Notes under the pieces: generated by a model
Told to the model about the DNA's origin: nothing
Seen by the model: the letters and a program-made list of their open reading frames with translations, nothing else
Databases searched by the model: none
Made by a program: the position numbers and the translations under genes
In this document: positions 1 through 6,635 of the stretch, in pieces
Layout of the letters: each line of letters opens with the position of its first letter
Numbering within the stretch: position 1 is the first letter of the stretch
Assembly (NCBI GenBank): GCA_023430725.1
Contig: JAEYZD010000209.1
Location: 1 to 13,085, forward strand
DNA: 13,085 bases
DNA from: Bacteroidota bacterium
GTDB lineage: Bacteria; Bacteroidota; Bacteroidia; Bacteroidales; VadinHA17
Reading direction: 5' to 3'

Positions 1-716
1 ATTTCGGACTGCTGCTTGTTGCCGGTGAGGAGACAGGGTCAAAGGGCGCAAGGGTAGCAAACAGACTGATAAGGGACTGCAAATATGTGATAATAGGTGA
101 ACCGACTGAAAATAAACTGATCAGGGCAGGGAAAGGCATCCAGTTGTATGATGTTCAGACAAGCGGCACAAGCTGTCATTCAGGCTACCCTCAGTACGGG
201 GAAAGCGCAATTGAAGAGATGCGAACATTTCTTAGCCATCTTGACGGCCTGGAATTTCCTTTTGATAGGGTCCTTGGGCCAACAACCTTCAACATCGGGA
301 TGCTTACATCTGACAATGCCTATAATGTCCTGCCTGACCTCGTCTCCTTCAAGCTATACTTCAGAACCACATTCGAATCACATGACCTTATTGAAAATGC
401 CCTGGGAAATATCGCAGGGAAAAAGACCCAGATAACGAAAGTCCGGGAGGACAGACCATTTGAGTACTATCACCTGAACGGATTCGACACAGATACAGTC
501 GCATTCGGGTGCGACGGTCCCTGTCTGACAAACCTGGGAAAATGTCTGCTGTACGGTCCGGGAAGCATCAGAACAGCTCATACCGAGAATGAACACATAC
601 TGACAGAGGACATTGAGACAGCAATCACTGACCTGAAAAATATATACAGAACCCTTAAAACAGAACTTTACCAGAATGATCGTAATGAAATTCGGCGGGA
701 CTTCCGTCAAAGATAG
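1..716 (+). CDS. M20 family metallo-deacylase, probable succinyl-diaminopimelate desuccinylase (3' part)
   Basis: The gene is cut by the left window edge. The reading frame is open from base 3, so about 237 C-terminal residues are visible, out of the 350-380 usual for DapE/ArgE-type M20 enzymes. These are cytoplasmic two-zinc hydrolases that remove an acyl group from an amine. Visible motifs are the GEE pair (bases 24-32; general base plus bridging metal ligand), GEPT (third acidic ligand), the CHSGYP segment of the dimerisation lid with its catalytic histidine, and a C-terminal AHTENE whose histidine is the last metal ligand. All ligands expected in this part are present, so it looks functional. 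The stop codon lies 41 bases inside lysC, and dapB, dapA and dapD follow, which favours a DapE role. By family alone, acetylornithine deacetylase (ArgE) or another M20 deacylase is possible. Family assignment is firm; the substrate is inferred from context. Confidence 0.85.
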   Translation, partial: FGLLLVAGEETGSKGARVANRLIRDCKYVIIGEPTENKLIRAGKGIQLYDVQTSGTSCHSGYPQYGESAIEEMRTFLSHLDGLEFPFDRVLGPTTFNIGMLTSDNAYNVLPDLVSFKLYFRTTFESHDLIENALGNIAGKKTQITKVREDRPFEYYHLNGFDTDTVAFGCDGPCLTNLGKCLLYGPGSIRTAHTENEHILTEDIETAITDLKNIYRTLKTELYQNDRNEIRRDFRQR

Positions 717-2031
717 CGGAGCGGTTGAAAGACTCATAAGGATTGCAGGTGATAAGCCTCCGCAAAAAACAATTGTTGTGGTTTCTGCTCTTTCCGGGGT
801 GACAGATACCCTGACACACATGGCTGAACTCGCATCGGCAGGAAAGTATGAGGAGGCTGCCGGGCTTTCAGAAGGGCTTGAAGCACGCCACCTGGCAATG
901 GCGGAGGAGTTGCTGGCAGGCAGCACAGCGCTGTTGGGCGAAACCAGGGATACTGTGATTCAGTTTTTTGCAAAACTAAACGAACTGATCAGGGTGATCG
1001 CAGTCCTCGGGGAACTTTCGGGCATGTCTACGGCCAGAATACTCTCATTCGGCGAGCTGCTTTCATCATCAATCATTTATAAAGCGATGTTGCATTCCGG
1101 ACTGAAGTGCGCATTCGCTGATGCCCGTACCCTCATAGTGACGGATTCGTGCTACCTGAAGGGAGAACCTCAGATTGAACCTATCTGCACCAGGGTTAAG
1201 GAACTGATAAGCAAAGAATTTGCATCACATAATATCATCATAACCCAGGGATTCATATCAGCTACTATTGACGGAACAGGAACCACTCTTGGCAGAGGAG
1301 GATCTGATTACACGGCAGCACTTATCGGCATGGCTGCAGATGCAGAGGAAATACAGATATGGACGGACGTCGACGGAGTGCATACAACCGATCCGAGAAA
1401 AGTTGATACAACCAGGAGTATCCCGGTCATGTCATTCAGCGAGGCCGCCGAACTCTCATTCTTCGGGGCAAAGGTCCTTCACCCTGCAACCATACAACCC
1501 GCCGTGGAAAAAAACATCCCGGTAAGAGTCCTCAATTCCCTGCAGCCTGACAGGCCGGGTACCCTTATCCTTAAAGATGATGAAGTTCATGAGAACGGAG
1601 TGAAAGCTATCTCGTTCAAGGAAAATATTACAGTGATCAATATTTTCTCGATGAAGATGTTGAACGCCTTCGGCTTCCTCTCCAGGCTGTTCGAGGTGTT
1701 CGGCAAATACGGAACATCGGTTGACCTCATCAGCACCTCCGAGGTAAACGTCTCTCTGACAGTTGATTCTGATCGCAACCTGGATGAGATTATTGCAGAA
1801 TTATCTCAGTTTGCAGTAGTTTCCGTAAGCAGGAACAAATCACAGGTCTCTGTGGTAGGCAAGAACCTGAAGGAAACCACCGGGCTCGCGAAAAGAATAT
1901 TCGGTTCGGTTTGCGATTACAACATTACAATGATAAGCCAGGGTGCCTCTGACATAAATGTCAGCTTTGTTGTGAACGAAGGCGACCTGTCAGCAGTGAT
2001 TGGTTCATTGCACAAAGAGTTTTTCGAATGA
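676..2031 (+). CDS. lysC: Aspartate kinase, monofunctional, lysine-sensitive type
   Basis: Phosphorylates aspartate to aspartyl-phosphate, the first step toward lysine, diaminopimelate, threonine and methionine; cytoplasmic. The 451 residues match E. coli LysC (about 450). There is no homoserine dehydrogenase domain, so this is the monofunctional form. The N-terminal kinase domain has KFGGTS (residues 5-10), SFGELLSS (124-131), RGGSD (207-211) and WTDVDGV (229-235). Two C-terminal ACT-type regulatory domains follow (about 316-390 and 391-451). The segment MLNAFGFL followed by STSEVNVSLT closely resembles the lysine-binding region of E. coli LysC, so feedback inhibition by lysine is likely. 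The ATG at 676 (MIVMKFGG) gives the usual short N-terminus; an in-frame ATG at 685 is the alternative. It overlaps the upstream M20 gene by 41 bases and shares ATGATGA with dapB, so translational coupling is likely. Confidence 0.95.
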   Translation: MIVMKFGGTSVKDSGAVERLIRIAGDKPPQKTIVVVSALSGVTDTLTHMAELASAGKYEEAAGLSEGLEARHLAMAEELLAGSTALLGETRDTVIQFFAKLNELIRVIAVLGELSGMSTARILSFGELLSSSIIYKAMLHSGLKCAFADARTLIVTDSCYLKGEPQIEPICTRVKELISKEFASHNIIITQGFISATIDGTGTTLGRGGSDYTAALIGMAADAEEIQIWTDVDGVHTTDPRKVDTTRSIPVMSFSEAAELSFFGAKVLHPATIQPAVEKNIPVRVLNSLQPDRPGTLILKDDEVHENGVKAISFKENITVINIFSMKMLNAFGFLSRLFEVFGKYGTSVDLISTSEVNVSLTVDSDRNLDEIIAELSQFAVVSVSRNKSQVSVVGKNLKETTGLAKRIFGSVCDYNITMISQGASDINVSFVVNEGDLSAVIGSLHKEFFE

Positions 2032-2732
2032 TGAAAGCAGTAATATCGGGTTATGGCAGGATGGGGAAGGAGATCTTTGCCCTGCTGCAGATGAGAGAAG
2101 ACGTTACTCTCTTTACCACGGAAGACATTGTCGGATTTGACAGGGCAACTGCGTCAGAGTCGGTCTGCATCGATTTCACCACTCCCGGGGCATTCAGGAA
2201 CAATTACCGGCACATTGCCGACAGCTTCAGGGCAGCGGTTATAGGAACCACCGGCTGGAGTGACATAAAGGATGAGGTGACCAGCTACTTCAGAGAAAAA
2301 GGGACGACAATGATTTATGCCTCAAATTTCTCAATCGGGGTCAACATTTTCCTTGAGATTGCCAGGATTTCTTCGTCTATGCTGGCCTCATACGGCGACT
2401 ATGATCCCTACATTACTGAGTTTCACCATAAATATAAGCTTGACGCCCCCTCTGGCACGGCCGGGACAGTCAGGGAAATTGTTGAGAAGGAAACCGGGAA
2501 AAAGTGTCCCGTGCAATCGGTAAGGTGCGGCCATATACCAGGCATCCATAATCTGGGTTTCGAGTCAGAAGACGACCGGATTGTGCTTACGCACGAAGCC
2601 TTTTCAAGAAGGGGATTTGCTGCCGGCGCTGTTCAGGCCGCGTACTGGACCTCCGGCCTCGAGGGAGTATTTGATTTCAGGGAATTATTAAGAGACAAAT
2701 TTAAAACAGCTTTGAGCAATGAGAGAGATTAG
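2028..2732 (+). CDS. dapB: 4-hydroxy-tetrahydrodipicolinate reductase
   Basis: Reduces hydroxy-tetrahydrodipicolinate with NAD(P)H in the diaminopimelate/lysine pathway; cytoplasmic, normally a tetramer. The N-terminal Rossmann motif GYGRMG (residues 8-13) binds the cofactor. GTTGW (73-77), ASNFSIGVN (98-106) and EFHHKYKLDAPSGTA (131-145) are the family signatures, and the last holds the catalytic His pair and substrate-binding Lys. At 234 residues it is shorter than the roughly 270 of E. coli DapB, and the reduction lies in the N-terminal half, as in other Bacteroidota DapB proteins I know. Start is ATG at 2028 or the adjacent ATG at 2031; both overlap the lysC stop. The stop lies 14 bases inside dapA. 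In this operon it acts immediately after DapA, although its gene comes first. Confidence 0.94.
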   Translation: MMKAVISGYGRMGKEIFALLQMREDVTLFTTEDIVGFDRATASESVCIDFTTPGAFRNNYRHIADSFRAAVIGTTGWSDIKDEVTSYFREKGTTMIYASNFSIGVNIFLEIARISSSMLASYGDYDPYITEFHHKYKLDAPSGTAGTVREIVEKETGKKCPVQSVRCGHIPGIHNLGFESEDDRIVLTHEAFSRRGFAAGAVQAAYWTSGLEGVFDFRELLRDKFKTALSNERD

Positions 2733-3600
2733 AGGATGTGGCACTGCGCTGATCACTCCATTTGATGATAATTATGATGTTGACTGGGGCTCTTTCGGCT
2801 CACTGGTACTGAGACAGCTGGATGCCGGGATTGATTTCCTCGTCCCGCTGGGCACTACGGGTGAAACGCCATGCCTGGAAGAAGAAGAAAAGGAGAGACT
2901 GCTTGCAACCGTAATGGAGCTCAATAATGGCAGGGTTCCTGTTGTAGCCGGTGCCGGATCCAATTCAACCAGGAAGGTTATAAGCAACATATCAGCCCTT
3001 TCAAAATATAGCCCCGATGCTTTTCTGGTTGTTGTGCCCTATTACAACAAACCCACACAGGAAGGTATCTTTCAGCACTTTAAAGCAATCTCCGAATCCA
3101 CACCAGTCCCGTTCATCATTTATAACATACCAGGCCGGACCGGCACAAATATGACAACGGAAACAACTCTGCGGCTGGCGGAGATGAAGAACATAGTTGC
3201 CGTCAAGGAGGCGTCCGGCAATTATGAACAGATAAGTGAGATAATACGTCTCGCCCCTGACGGTTTTACGGTCCTGTCAGGAAACGACGATGCGACATTT
3301 CCTCTCATGTGCGCAGGCGCCAGAGGGGTCATAAGCGTTGCTTCAAATATCGCACCCTCCCCGGTAAAAAGAATGACAACTTTATTGTCAGAAGGACGAA
3401 TGAGCGAGGCCGCGGCGCTTCACCACCGGCTCATGCCACTGTTTAAGGCATGTTTTGTCGAGAGCAGCCCGATACCGGTCAAGTCAGCCCTGGCACTTGC
3501 AGGCCTGATAAGAAACAGGTTAAGATTGCCGCTGACCAGTTCTCTTGAAACCACAGACAGGCTGATGAAAAATGTTCTTAAGGAAATAGAAGATCTTTAA
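2719..3600 (+). CDS. dapA: 4-hydroxy-tetrahydrodipicolinate synthase
   Basis: Condenses pyruvate with aspartate semialdehyde, the committed step to diaminopimelate and lysine. It is a cytoplasmic TIM-barrel class I aldolase. The 293 residues are the normal family length. GTTGE (45-49) binds the pyruvate carboxyl; PYYNKP (107-112) and YNIPGRTG (135-142) supply the active-site tyrosines and the substrate-binding arginine; AVKEASG (161-167) contains K163, the Schiff-base lysine. All key residues are present. The ATG at 2719 overlaps dapB by 14 bases, and only 13 bases separate the stop codon from dapD. Members of this superfamily also include N-acetylneuraminate lyase, but the motifs together with the dapB and dapD neighbours make DapA the clear choice. 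Confidence 0.95.
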   Translation: MREIRGCGTALITPFDDNYDVDWGSFGSLVLRQLDAGIDFLVPLGTTGETPCLEEEEKERLLATVMELNNGRVPVVAGAGSNSTRKVISNISALSKYSPDAFLVVVPYYNKPTQEGIFQHFKAISESTPVPFIIYNIPGRTGTNMTTETTLRLAEMKNIVAVKEASGNYEQISEIIRLAPDGFTVLSGNDDATFPLMCAGARGVISVASNIAPSPVKRMTTLLSEGRMSEAAALHHRLMPLFKACFVESSPIPVKSALALAGLIRNRLRLPLTSSLETTDRLMKNVLKEIEDL

Positions 3601-3613
3601 TTCAATAAATTGA

Positions 3614-4450
3614 ATGATTATGGCAGATATTTTTGAACTGCAGAAGAAATACGAGTCAGTGGCCGGTACCGGTGATGCGGAAAAATCATTGGCTCTATTC
3701 TATAATGTCAGGGAAGCACTCGAAAGCGGTGAACTGAGAGTTGCATACAAAAGCGATGGAGAATGGGTGATCAATTCCTGGGTAAAGAGTGTGATCCTGT
3801 GGGGATTCAAATACGGCATCATGAAGGAATACGAAGGCCATCCCCTCTCCTTCCATGACAAGAACACCTATCCTGCCCGGTCATTCAGACCGGATGACGG
3901 TATCAGGATTGTTCCGGGGGGCACCTCGGTAAGGAGCGGCGCCTGGGTGGCTCCGGGGACAGTAATCATGCCTCCCTCCTACATCAACACGGGAGCCTAT
4001 GTTGACACCGGCTGCATGATAGATTCGCACGCATTGATCGGTTCATGTGCACAGATAGGGAAGAACGTCCACATCTCGGCCGGAACACAGATTGGCGGGG
4101 TCCTGGAACCGGTGAATGCGATGCCGGTAATTATTGAGGATAATGTTTTTGTCGGTGGCAATTGCGGGATATACGAGGGGACTATCATTGAAGAGAGTGC
4201 CGTTATTGGAACAGGGGTTATTCTCAACGGTTCAACTCCCGTTTTTGACAATACCACCGGTGAATTCCTGAGAAAAAGTAATGACGCTCCGCTGAAAGTC
4301 CCGGCCGGTGCCGTGGTGGTTGCCGGCAGCAGACCGGTGAGGAACGGTCCCGGCAAAGACCAGGGAATACATCTCTATTGCCCGGTGATAATCAAATACA
4401 GGGATCAGAAAACCTCATCATCAGTTACTCTTGAAGAGCTGCTGAGGTAA
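3614..4450 (+). CDS. dapD: 2,3,4,5-tetrahydropyridine-2,6-dicarboxylate N-succinyltransferase
   Basis: Transfers succinyl from succinyl-CoA to tetrahydrodipicolinate, opening the succinylase branch of diaminopimelate synthesis; cytoplasmic trimer. At 278 residues it is close to E. coli DapD (274). An alpha-helical N-terminal domain (about 1-95) includes WVINSWVKSVIL. It is followed by a left-handed beta-helix of hexapeptide repeats (about 100-235) with the conserved segments VDTGCMIDSHALIGSCAQIG, SAGTQIGGVLEP and VFVGGNCGIYEG. Start is ATG 3614 or ATG 3620 (MADIF); the sequence does not decide between them. It is the last gene of the operon, with a hairpin terminator beginning 15 bases after the stop codon. 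Its presence means the cell uses the acyl-blocked route, which needs a desuccinylase, and this supports the DapE reading of the first gene. Confidence 0.95.
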   Translation: MIMADIFELQKKYESVAGTGDAEKSLALFYNVREALESGELRVAYKSDGEWVINSWVKSVILWGFKYGIMKEYEGHPLSFHDKNTYPARSFRPDDGIRIVPGGTSVRSGAWVAPGTVIMPPSYINTGAYVDTGCMIDSHALIGSCAQIGKNVHISAGTQIGGVLEPVNAMPVIIEDNVFVGGNCGIYEGTIIEESAVIGTGVILNGSTPVFDNTTGEFLRKSNDAPLKVPAGAVVVAGSRPVRNGPGKDQGIHLYCPVIIKYRDQKTSSSVTLEELLR

Positions 4451-4464
4451 TACCGGCCAAAAGA

Positions 4465-4496
4465 AAAAGCCCAGATCCGTTTAAACCAGGGCTTTT
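4465..4496. terminator. Bidirectional intrinsic terminator between dapD and the tRNA
   Basis: AAAAGCCC (4465-4472) and GGGCTTTT (4489-4496) form an 8-bp stem around a 16-base loop. Read rightward it ends the dap operon with a short T run. Read leftward it ends the tRNA transcript, followed by TTTTTCTTTT. The A-run/GCCC...GGGC/T-run form is symmetrical, which suits two converging transcription units. The loop contains the palindrome GTTTAAAC, which may be incidental. Confidence 0.8.
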
Positions 4497-4501
4497 CATC
4501 G

Positions 4502-4575
4502 TAGCGAGAGGGAGAATTGAACTCCCGACCTCATGATTATGAATCATGCGCTCTAACCAACTGAGCTATCTCGCC
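4502..4575 (-). tRNA. tRNA with anticodon CAT (elongator Met, or Ile2)
   Basis: A complete 74-base cloverleaf can be drawn on the - strand. The acceptor stem is GGCGAGA/TCTCGCT with a G1-U72 wobble, and the D-arm is GCTC/GAGC. The anticodon stem is CATGA/TCATG with loop TTCATAA (anticodon CAT). The variable loop is AGGTC, the T-arm is GGGAG/CTCCC with loop TTCAATT, and the discriminator is A. CCA is not encoded. The initiator hallmark of three G-C pairs at the base of the anticodon stem is absent, so this is not tRNA-fMet. The anticodon arm and D-loop resemble elongator tRNA-Met more than the lysidine-modified tRNA-Ile2, but the two cannot be separated with certainty by eye. Confidence 0.95.
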
Positions 4576-4581
4576 AATCTG

Positions 4582-4601
4582 CCACCAAAAGGTGGGTTTT
4601 T
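4582..4601 (+). terminator. Short hairpin with T run just upstream of the tRNA
   Basis: CCACC (4582-4586), loop AAAA, GGTGG (4591-4595), then G and TTTTT (4597-4601). Read on the + strand this is a compact intrinsic terminator, possibly a second stop for transcripts escaping the dap terminator. On the - strand the same stem falls in the tRNA leader, ending six bases before the mature 5' end, where it may instead be a pre-tRNA structure. The hairpin is clear; its role is inferred. Confidence 0.5.
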
Positions 4602-4609
4602 CGAGGCTG

Positions 4610-4643
4610 CAAATATAAATATTTTTTCATTTTACCCGGCAAA
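4610..4643 (-). promoter_or_regulatory. Bacteroidota-type promoter for the tRNA
   Basis: On the - strand, TTTG (4640-4643) is followed after 22 bases by TATATTTG (4610-4617), a full match to the TAnnTTTG -7 box of the Bacteroidota primary sigma factor. The spacing is slightly longer than the usual 19-21. Transcription would start near 4603, giving a leader of about 28 bases before the tRNA. Confidence 0.6.
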
Positions 4644-4661
4644 CTTTTTCTTTTCATCTAT

Positions 4662-4675
4662 TATTTTTATATTGC
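4662..4675 (+). promoter_or_regulatory. Weak candidate promoter for the START-like gene
   Basis: TATTTTTA (4662-4669) matches seven of eight consensus positions of TAnnTTTG, and TATATTG overlaps it at 4668-4674. Either would place the transcript start 10-20 bases before the ATG at 4695. I see no good TTTG box at the right distance upstream. The AT-rich setting makes chance matches likely, so this is tentative. Confidence 0.3.
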
Positions 4676-4694
4676 ATGACACTCACCCCCTAGA

Positions 4695-5081
4695 ATGAAA
4701 TCCAGGTACGAAATCGAATATACCCTCAACTCACCTCTGCGGGTCCTGTTTGACAGGCTCAGTACACCTGAAGGCCTCTCCGAATGGTTCGCGGATAATG
4801 TTACCGTCGACGGCGATGTCTATACCTTCCGCTGGGATAAGGTTGAGGCCAGGGCACGACTCGTTTATGCCAGGGAAAACAAAGCTGTCAGATTCGACTG
4901 GCTCGACTTCGCGGACACTGAATCAAACTTCTTCGAATTCCGCCTCATGATCCATGAACTGACAAACGACGTGGCACTTATCATTACTGACCACGCCGAA
5001 GAGGAAGAACTGGATGACGCGCGTGACCTCTGGGATACCCAGATATCCTACCTCCGAAAGGTGCTCGGCCTCACCGAGTGA
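4695..5081 (+). CDS. START-like / AHSA1-like domain protein
   Basis: A 128-residue single-domain protein with the helix-grip look of START/SRPBCC proteins. A first strand (YEIEYTLNS) is followed by a helix containing LSEWFADNV, with the TPEGLSEWF pattern typical of AHSA1-like members. Alternating strands follow (YTFRWD, ARLVYARENKAVRFDWLD, FEFRLMIHE, ALIITDHAEE), then a long C-terminal helix (residues 107-124). No signal peptide or membrane segment is visible, so it is probably cytoplasmic. The fold normally binds a hydrophobic ligand, but the ligand here is unknown. In Bacteroidota this small gene is, to my knowledge, often found beside an LptF/LptG-type permease, as here, which suggests an envelope-related role without proving it. 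The following gene has its own promoter 7-38 bases after this stop codon. Confidence 0.8.
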   Translation: MKSRYEIEYTLNSPLRVLFDRLSTPEGLSEWFADNVTVDGDVYTFRWDKVEARARLVYARENKAVRFDWLDFADTESNFFEFRLMIHELTNDVALIITDHAEEEELDDARDLWDTQISYLRKVLGLTE

Positions 5082-5087
5082 AAGAGC

Positions 5088-5119
5088 ATTGCATCTTTCT
5101 CAAAAATAACGTACGTTTG
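5088..5119 (+). promoter_or_regulatory. Strong-looking Bacteroidota promoter for the lptF/G operon
   Basis: ATTG (5088-5091) is followed after exactly 20 bases by TACGTTTG (5112-5119), a perfect TAnnTTTG -7 box at consensus spacing. Transcription would begin near 5126, about ten bases before the permease ATG at 5136. It lies wholly in the 54-base gap after the START-like gene, so the downstream run can be expressed independently of that gene. Confidence 0.7.
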
Positions 5120-5135
5120 CACCACACCCGAGACA

Positions 5136-6635
5136 ATGAAGAAGATCGATCTGTTCATGATAAGATCGTTTATAGGACCTCTGATCCTGACGTTCTTCAT
5201 CGTGCTCATAATCTTCATACTCCAGTTCCTCTGGATGTATGTCGATGACCTGGCCGGCAAAGGACTGGAACCAAAGGTCCTCTCCGAACTCCTCTTCCAG
5301 TTCTCTCTGACCTTCGTCCCCCTTTCCCTGCCGCTGGCGATCCTCCTCGCCTCTCTCATGACCTTCGGAAACCTCGGCGAGTTCCTCGAACTGACAGCCC
5401 TGAAATCCTCCGGAATACCACTCCAGCGAATCATGATGCCTATCTTCATATTCGCATCATTCCTGGCGGTAGCGTCATTCTTCTTCGCCGACTATGTGCT
5501 GCCTATCTCCACACGCAAGGCGAGAACCCTGCTGACCGACATCCGCCGGATGAGACCCGAATTAAATATTCAGGCCGGGACTTTCTACAACGGAATTGAC
5601 GGATTCAGCATTAAGATAACCGATAAGGACCCCGAGACAAACCGCCTCGACGGAATATATATTTACGACCACCGGGAAGGAATAGGAAACACAGCTGTCA
5701 TCCACGCCGATTCAGGCTACATGAACGTAACACCTGATGAGAGCGGACTCATACTGACACTTTACAACGGTTATGCATACAAGGACATAGAGGAAAAGAA
5801 CGTGCCCCAGGAAAAACGGACATTCCCTTTCCGCCGTGACCGGTTCACCGAGCAGACAATGGTGATCGAGCTCGAAGGCTTTGGACTGAACCGCTCGGGA
5901 ATGGACATTTACAGATCCAATTACGCGATGCTCAATACATCTGATCTGACGTTCTATATCGACTCGCTTTCAATGAGATTCAACAGCAGGACCGAGACTT
6001 ATTTCACCGAGTTCAGTCAGACGAGACTCTTCACACAGAGTCCCTTCAGGAATCCTGCATTCAAAAAGGAGACTGACAGCATTGCAGACTGGCATTCTCA
6101 GAAGTTCAATGCCCGGGCGGCCTTCGATACGCTGAACTTCATGGACAAGAACACTTCCGTCAGCCGTGCTCTCAGCTTCGCTCGCGAAGGGACGGCATTC
6201 ATGACGGAAAAGAGTGAGGCACTTGTCGCCGAAGCCAAAAATCTCAAAAGGTACGAGGCCGAGAGGTACAAGAGATTCACCCTCCCCCTGGCATGCCTGG
6301 TCTTTTTCTTTATAGGAGCTCCGCTGGGAGCCATTATCAGGAAGGGAGGACTTGGAACACCTGCAGTCATTTCAGTTCTGTTCTTCGTCGTTTATTACGT
6401 GATCTCACTGTCAGGCGAGAAATTCGCCAAAGAGCTGATAATAAGCGTCCCTCTCGGTATGCTTGCCTCCACAATCATTCTCCTCCCCATCGGGATCTTC
6501 CTTACCTATAAGGCAACCACCGATTCAGCCATCATGAATGCCGAGACATATATCCTCTTCTTCAGGAAGATAGGAGCCTTCCTGACCGGTATCAAACCCG
6601 AAAAGGATAATGAAGATACTGGTACTCGCCCCTAG
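5136..6635 (+). CDS. LptF/LptG family lipopolysaccharide export permease
   Basis: Inner-membrane permease of the YjgP/YjgQ family, which with LptB extracts lipopolysaccharide and passes it to the periplasmic Lpt bridge. The 499 residues have the family layout. Three N-terminal membrane segments (about 11-32, 52-78, 100-123) come first, then a large periplasmic beta-rich domain (about 125-375), then three C-terminal segments (about 381-401, 408-427, 434-458). GEFLELTALKSSGIPLQRIM (81-100) is the cytoplasmic loop thought to couple to the ATPase. It is longer than E. coli LptF or LptG (about 360), mostly through the periplasmic part, which is common in Bacteroidota. Only one permease gene is here, so its partner must be elsewhere or it forms a homodimer. 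It overlaps the next gene by 26 bases. LptF and LptG cannot be told apart by eye, so no symbol is given. Confidence 0.92.
   Translation: MKKIDLFMIRSFIGPLILTFFIVLIIFILQFLWMYVDDLAGKGLEPKVLSELLFQFSLTFVPLSLPLAILLASLMTFGNLGEFLELTALKSSGIPLQRIMMPIFIFASFLAVASFFFADYVLPISTRKARTLLTDIRRMRPELNIQAGTFYNGIDGFSIKITDKDPETNRLDGIYIYDHREGIGNTAVIHADSGYMNVTPDESGLILTLYNGYAYKDIEEKNVPQEKRTFPFRRDRFTEQTMVIELEGFGLNRSGMDIYRSNYAMLNTSDLTFYIDSLSMRFNSRTETYFTEFSQTRLFTQSPFRNPAFKKETDSIADWHSQKFNARAAFDTLNFMDKNTSVSRALSFAREGTAFMTEKSEALVAEAKNLKRYEAERYKRFTLPLACLVFFFIGAPLGAIIRKGGLGTPAVISVLFFVVYYVISLSGEKFAKELIISVPLGMLASTIILLPIGIFLTYKATTDSAIMNAETYILFFRKIGAFLTGIKPEKDNEDTGTRP

Noticed and set aside
378..926. 182-codon open frame on the - strand across the M20/lysC boundary
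   Set aside because: It is antisense to two strongly conserved enzymes, has no recognisable domain, and its composition follows the genes on the other strand.
4451..4694. Possible riboswitch or small RNA in the longest non-coding stretch
   Set aside because: The stretch is explained by a terminator, a tRNA, its promoter and leader hairpin; no further conserved structure was seen.
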